This document shows, piece by piece, positions 61,100-64,000 of a stretch of DNA of 64,000 nucleotides. The notes beneath the pieces were generated by a model. That model was not told the origin of the DNA, did no database searches, and saw only the letters and a list, made by a program, of their open reading frames with translations. Position 1 is the first letter of the stretch. Every line of letters begins with the position of its first letter. The translations under genes and the position numbers were made by a program. The DNA lies in NCBI GenBank assembly GCA_020631395.1, contig JAHDHI010000015.1, positions 1-64,000 of the forward strand, in the 5' to 3' direction. This stretch comes from Bizionia sp. Its GTDB lineage: Bacteria > Bacteroidota > Bacteroidia > Flavobacteriales > Flavobacteriaceae.

Positions 61100-62140
61100 T
61101 TACTTTACGTATTGTATGCTTTGCGTTGCTTCTTCGTTAACACTGTCGAAGAAACCTTGATCTCTCATCCATTTATCGCTATACACTTTGCTCATATATC
61201 GTGATCCGTGATCTGGGAAAATCGTAACCACGATGTCATCTTCTTTGAATTCTCCTTCGGCATCCAATTGTTTTATGGCTTGCATTGCTGCTCCAGAGGT
61301 ATACCCGACAAACAACCCTTCAGTTTTTGCTATTTCACGAGCTGTATGGGCACTTTCTTCATCTGTAACCTTCACAAAGGCATCAATGGTGTCAAAATCC
61401 GTTGCCGTAGGTATTAGGTTCTTACCCAGTCCTTCTATTCTGTATGGATAAATCTCCTTGTCGTCAAATTCTCTTGTTTCGTGATATTTCTTCAATACGG
61501 ACCCATAGGCATCCACTCCAATGATCTTGATGTCTGGATTTTGCTCTTTCAAATATTTGGCCGTTCCTGATATTGTACCACCTGTTCCACTACATGCCAC
61601 CAAATGGGTGATCTTACCTTCTGTTTGATTCCAAATCTCTGGACCTGTTGAATGATAGTGAGCATCTAGGTTCAATTGATTGAAATACTGATTGATGTAT
61701 ACAGAACCTTTTATCTCATCATGTAGACGCTTTGCCACTTGATAATACGATCTTGAATCATCTGCACTTACATTTGCTGGACAAACATAAACTCTAGCTC
61801 CCATATTTTTCAACATGTCTATCTTATCTGCAGAAGATTTGGAACTTACAGCCAAGATACAGTCATACCCCTTTATTACGCTAACCATTGCAAGGCTAAA
61901 CCCTGTATTGCCCGAAGTAGTTTCTATAATCGTATCGCCTGGTTTCAAAATACCTTGTCGTTCCGCTTCTTCTATAATGTATAATGCAATTCTATCTTTA
62001 GAGGAATGCCCTGGATTGAAAGCTTCAACTTTCGCTAAAAAGTTCCCTTTGAATTCAGAGGTTATTTTTTTCAGTTTTATCATTGGTGTATTACCAATAA
62101 GGTCTAATACATTGTCAAAAACTTGTTTATTGTTTTCCAT
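61100..62140 (-). CDS. PLP-dependent cysteine synthase family enzyme (possible cysteate synthase)
   Basis: This 346-residue fold-type II PLP enzyme has [10 protein letters not shown], the PLP lysine in [13 protein letters not shown] (Lys48), [11 protein letters not shown] (substrate loop), [11 protein letters not shown] (phosphate cradle) and VGYTSGAAM. It catalyses beta-replacement on serine derivatives. Because it sits beside the AONS-family gene, with separate promoter and terminator, sulfite may be its nucleophile (giving cysteate) rather than sulfide. Ordinary cysteine synthase or cystathionine beta-synthase remain possible. The last 30 residues ([11 protein letters not shown]) are longer than in CysK. 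Confidence 0.78.
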   Translation of the reverse strand: MENNKQVFDNVLDLIGNTPMIKLKKITSEFKGNFLAKVEAFNPGHSSKDRIALYIIEEAERQGILKPGDTIIETTSGNTGFSLAMVSVIKGYDCILAVSSKSSADKIDMLKNMGARVYVCPANVSADDSRSYYQVAKRLHDEIKGSVYINQYFNQLNLDAHYHSTGPEIWNQTEGKITHLVACSGTGGTISGTAKYLKEQNPDIKIIGVDAYGSVLKKYHETREFDDKEIYPYRIEGLGKNLIPTATDFDTIDAFVKVTDEESAHTAREIAKTEGLFVGYTSGAAMQAIKQLDAEGEFKEDDIVVTIFPDHGSRYMSKVYSDKWMRDQGFFDSVNEEATQSIQYVK

Positions 62141-62190
62141 AAACGCTACTCGTAAGCTAATTTAATTGGTTGATGTGTTCTAAAACCTCG

Positions 62191-62198
62191 CAAAAATA
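62191..62198 (-). promoter_or_regulatory. -7 element of the cysteine-synthase-family gene (TATTTTTG)
   Basis: On the minus strand TATTTTTG lies 50 bases before the ATG at 62140, right behind the stop of the peptidase gene. Confidence 0.5.
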
Positions 62199-62210
62199 CG
62201 CATTTTTTTT

Positions 62211-64000
62211 TTAATGACTTATTCCTTCCAAATCCAACAGGAAAGCATACTCCAAAGCAACTTCCTTCAAACTCTCAAATCTACCTGATGCTCCTCCGTG
62301 TCCAGAATCCATGTCTATGTAAAATAACAATCTATTGTCATCAGTCTTGACGTCTCTTATTTTCGCCACCCATTTAGCTGGTTCCCAATATTGTACTTGA
62401 GAGTCGTGCAATCCCGTTGTAACCAACATATGGGGATAGTCCTTCTTCGTAACATTGTCGTAGGGCGAATAGGATTTCATATAGTCATAGTACTCCTTCT
62501 CATTTGGATTTCCCCATTCGTCATATTCTCCCGTAGTCAAAGGAATGCTATCATCTAACATCGTCGTAACCACATCTACGAATGGAACTGCTGCAATAAT
62601 CCCATTGTATAGTTCTGGGTTTAAATTGACAATCGTCCCCATCAACAATCCTCCTGCACTACCTCCCATGGCATATAAATGCTTGGAGGAAGTATAGCTC
62701 TCATTGATTAAATGCTTGGAACAGTCTATAAAATCTGTAAATGTGTTCATTTTCTTCAACAACTTTCCTTCTTCATACCATTCCCTTCCCAAGTACTCCC
62801 CTCCTCTTATATGGGCTATGGCATATATGAAACCTCTATCCAACAGACTTAGTCGTATTGATGAGAAATAAGGATCTATCGTGGATCCATAGGATCCGTA
62901 GGCATATTGTAACAGTGGATTGCTTCCATCCAGCTTCAAGCCTTTTTTATAGATCAATGAGACAGGGATTTTCACACCATCTCTGGCTGTTGCCCATATG
63001 CGATTCGACTCATAATTGTCTTTGTCGAACGTACCTCCCAATACTGCTTGTTCCTTCAAGATCGTTTTTTCCTTGGTGTCAAAATTATAGTCGATTACCG
63101 AATTTGGAGTTGTCAACCCATTGTAGCTATACCTTAAATCCGTACTGTCAAAATCTGGATTGTTTCCTATGTTTGCCGTATAGGTCTCATTGCTGAATGG
63201 CAAATAATAATCTTCTTCTCCATTCCATCCAATTATCCTAATCTTATTTAATCCGTTTTCCCTTTCATTTACGACCAGATACCTACTGAATATTTCTATG
63301 TCCTCCAAAAGCACACTATCTCTGTGTGGCAACACATCCTCCCAGTTTTCCTTTTCTGTTTTATGTTCTGATGTCTTTTGAAGCTTGAAATTGGTAGCAT
63401 CGTCTTTGTTGGTTATGATGTAAAAACTGTCATCATAATGGGATATGGAATACTCCAACTCTCGTTCACGTTCCTGAAACACCCTAAATTCAGCGTCTGG
63501 CGTATCGGCATTCAATATCCTATATTCTGAAGTCAGTGTGCTGGAAGAACCTATTACAAGGTATTTCTTCGATTTTGTCTTATATACAAAGGTATTGAAC
63601 GTTTCGTCCGTTTCGTTGAACACAAGAACATCTTCCGATTTGCTCGTATGTAACTTATGCTTGTATATTTTGTCGGATCGTAAGGTTACCTCATCTTTTT
63701 TGGAGTAGAATAGTGTCTTGTTGTCGTTTGCCCAAGTGGAGCTTCCCGTCGTATTCTCTATTTTATCGGAAAAAACTTCCCCCGTGATCAAGCTTTTTAT
63801 TTGAAGTATGTATTGTCTTCTACTCACCGTATCCACCGAGAAGCTTGCCATTGTATTGTCTGGACTTATGGAAATGCCTCCCAATTTGAAGTAAGCATGC
63901 CCCGCTGCCATCTCGTTGCAATCAAACAACAATTCCTCCTCTGCATCCAAACTTCCTTTTTTTCGGGTGTAAATGGGGTATCCTTTACCTTTTTCGAACT
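62211..64000 (-). CDS. Oligopeptidase B-like serine peptidase (S9), 5' end beyond the window
   Basis: This is the prolyl oligopeptidase family member oligopeptidase B (PtrB), which cleaves short peptides after basic residues. The C-terminal hydrolase domain is complete: MGGSAGGLLMG (nucleophile Ser), the ATSGLHDSQV-like acid loop (VTTGLHDSQVQYWEP) and DSGHGGASGR (catalytic His). The N-terminal part is a beta-propeller. The frame continues without stop to the right edge (GKGYPIYTRKKGSLDAEEE), so the start lies outside the window. The codon at 63950 is only an internal TTG. Confidence 0.9.
   Translation of the reverse strand, partial: FEKGKGYPIYTRKKGSLDAEEELLFDCNEMAAGHAYFKLGGISISPDNTMASFSVDTVSRRQYILQIKSLITGEVFSDKIENTTGSSTWANDNKTLFYSKKDEVTLRSDKIYKHKLHTSKSEDVLVFNETDETFNTFVYKTKSKKYLVIGSSSTLTSEYRILNADTPDAEFRVFQERERELEYSISHYDDSFYIITNKDDATNFKLQKTSEHKTEKENWEDVLPHRDSVLLEDIEIFSRYLVVNERENGLNKIRIIGWNGEEDYYLPFSNETYTANIGNNPDFDSTDLRYSYNGLTTPNSVIDYNFDTKEKTILKEQAVLGGTFDKDNYESNRIWATARDGVKIPVSLIYKKGLKLDGSNPLLQYAYGSYGSTIDPYFSSIRLSLLDRGFIYAIAHIRGGEYLGREWYEEGKLLKKMNTFTDFIDCSKHLINESYTSSKHLYAMGGSAGGLLMGTIVNLNPELYNGIIAAVPFVDVVTTMLDDSIPLTTGEYDEWGNPNEKEYYDYMKSYSPYDNVTKKDYPHMLVTTGLHDSQVQYWEPAKWVAKIRDVKTDDNRLLFYIDMDSGHGGASGRFESLKEVALEYAFLLDLEGISH

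Noticed and set aside
1-64000. CRISPR arrays, rRNA, tRNA, insertion sequences and prophage genes
   Set aside because: Looked for regular direct repeats, transposase or integrase motifs and cloverleaf-like segments by eye; none was convincing.

Overview
The window looks like the chromosome of a Bacteroidota bacterium, most likely a member of the Flavobacteriaceae. The DNA is AT-rich. Many genes are preceded by the Bacteroidota -7 promoter motif TAnnTTTG rather than by purine-rich ribosome binding sites. One secreted protein carries a type IX secretion C-terminal sorting domain, and several families typical of the phylum occur (DUF2911, DUF3667, DUF4834, DUF7935, YfhO). No rRNA, tRNA, CRISPR array or recognisable transposase was seen.

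Layout. 0-20.6 kb is mostly housekeeping: a small outer-membrane barrel and an RDD protein around a palindromic repeat, holA, a lone HSDR_N nuclease-fold protein, a GT2 glycosyltransferase, an OmpA-like lipoprotein, Sua5/TsaC, an esterase lipoprotein, a UvrD/PcrA helicase, an FMN-binding glutamate-synthase-like protein, patatin, an M1 aminopeptidase, a UspA protein, a CARDB/T9SS cargo protein, a decayed LuxR helix-turn-helix and recG.

21.1-39.6 kb is the exceptional part. Thirteen same-strand genes are packed with overlaps or gaps of at most about 45 bases, which looks like one 18.5-kb operon. The first four products are exported: a 1886-residue multi-cupredoxin multicopper oxidase of the MnxG/McoA type, a YVTN beta-propeller, a tandem SCO copper/redox protein and a cytochrome c fused to a periplasmic binding protein. 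The other nine look like a small-molecule pathway: a divergent AroD-AroE fusion, two small DWG-type lipocalin-like proteins, an acyl-CoA-dehydrogenase-like flavoenzyme, a membrane transporter fused to a low-molecular-weight phosphatase domain, a PhyH dioxygenase, a GT4 glycosyltransferase, a GINT1-like propeller protein and an FMN reductase. No system joining these parts is known to me. The operon is flanked by a decayed 3' end of a DUF2911-type gene on the left and a decayed promoter plus 5' end of miaE on the right. Intact versions of both genes lie next to each other just downstream. This suggests the operon was inserted into a duplicated DUF2911-miaE locus.

40-64 kb returns to core and envelope functions: DUF2911, miaE, bcp, an nth lacking the iron-sulfur cysteines, an ECF sigma factor followed by a 47-codon gene, uvrA, a small cysteine-patterned protein and a DUF3667 protein. 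Two paralogous secreted proteins, both with sigma-54 promoters, flank a one-domain DEAD-box-like protein. Then come a polysaccharide export group (YfhO protein, GT4, flippase), DUF4834, an outer-membrane transporter-like protein, a GNAT protein, a possible capnine sulfonolipid gene pair (AONS-family acyltransferase and cysteine-synthase-family enzyme) and an oligopeptidase B cut by the right edge.
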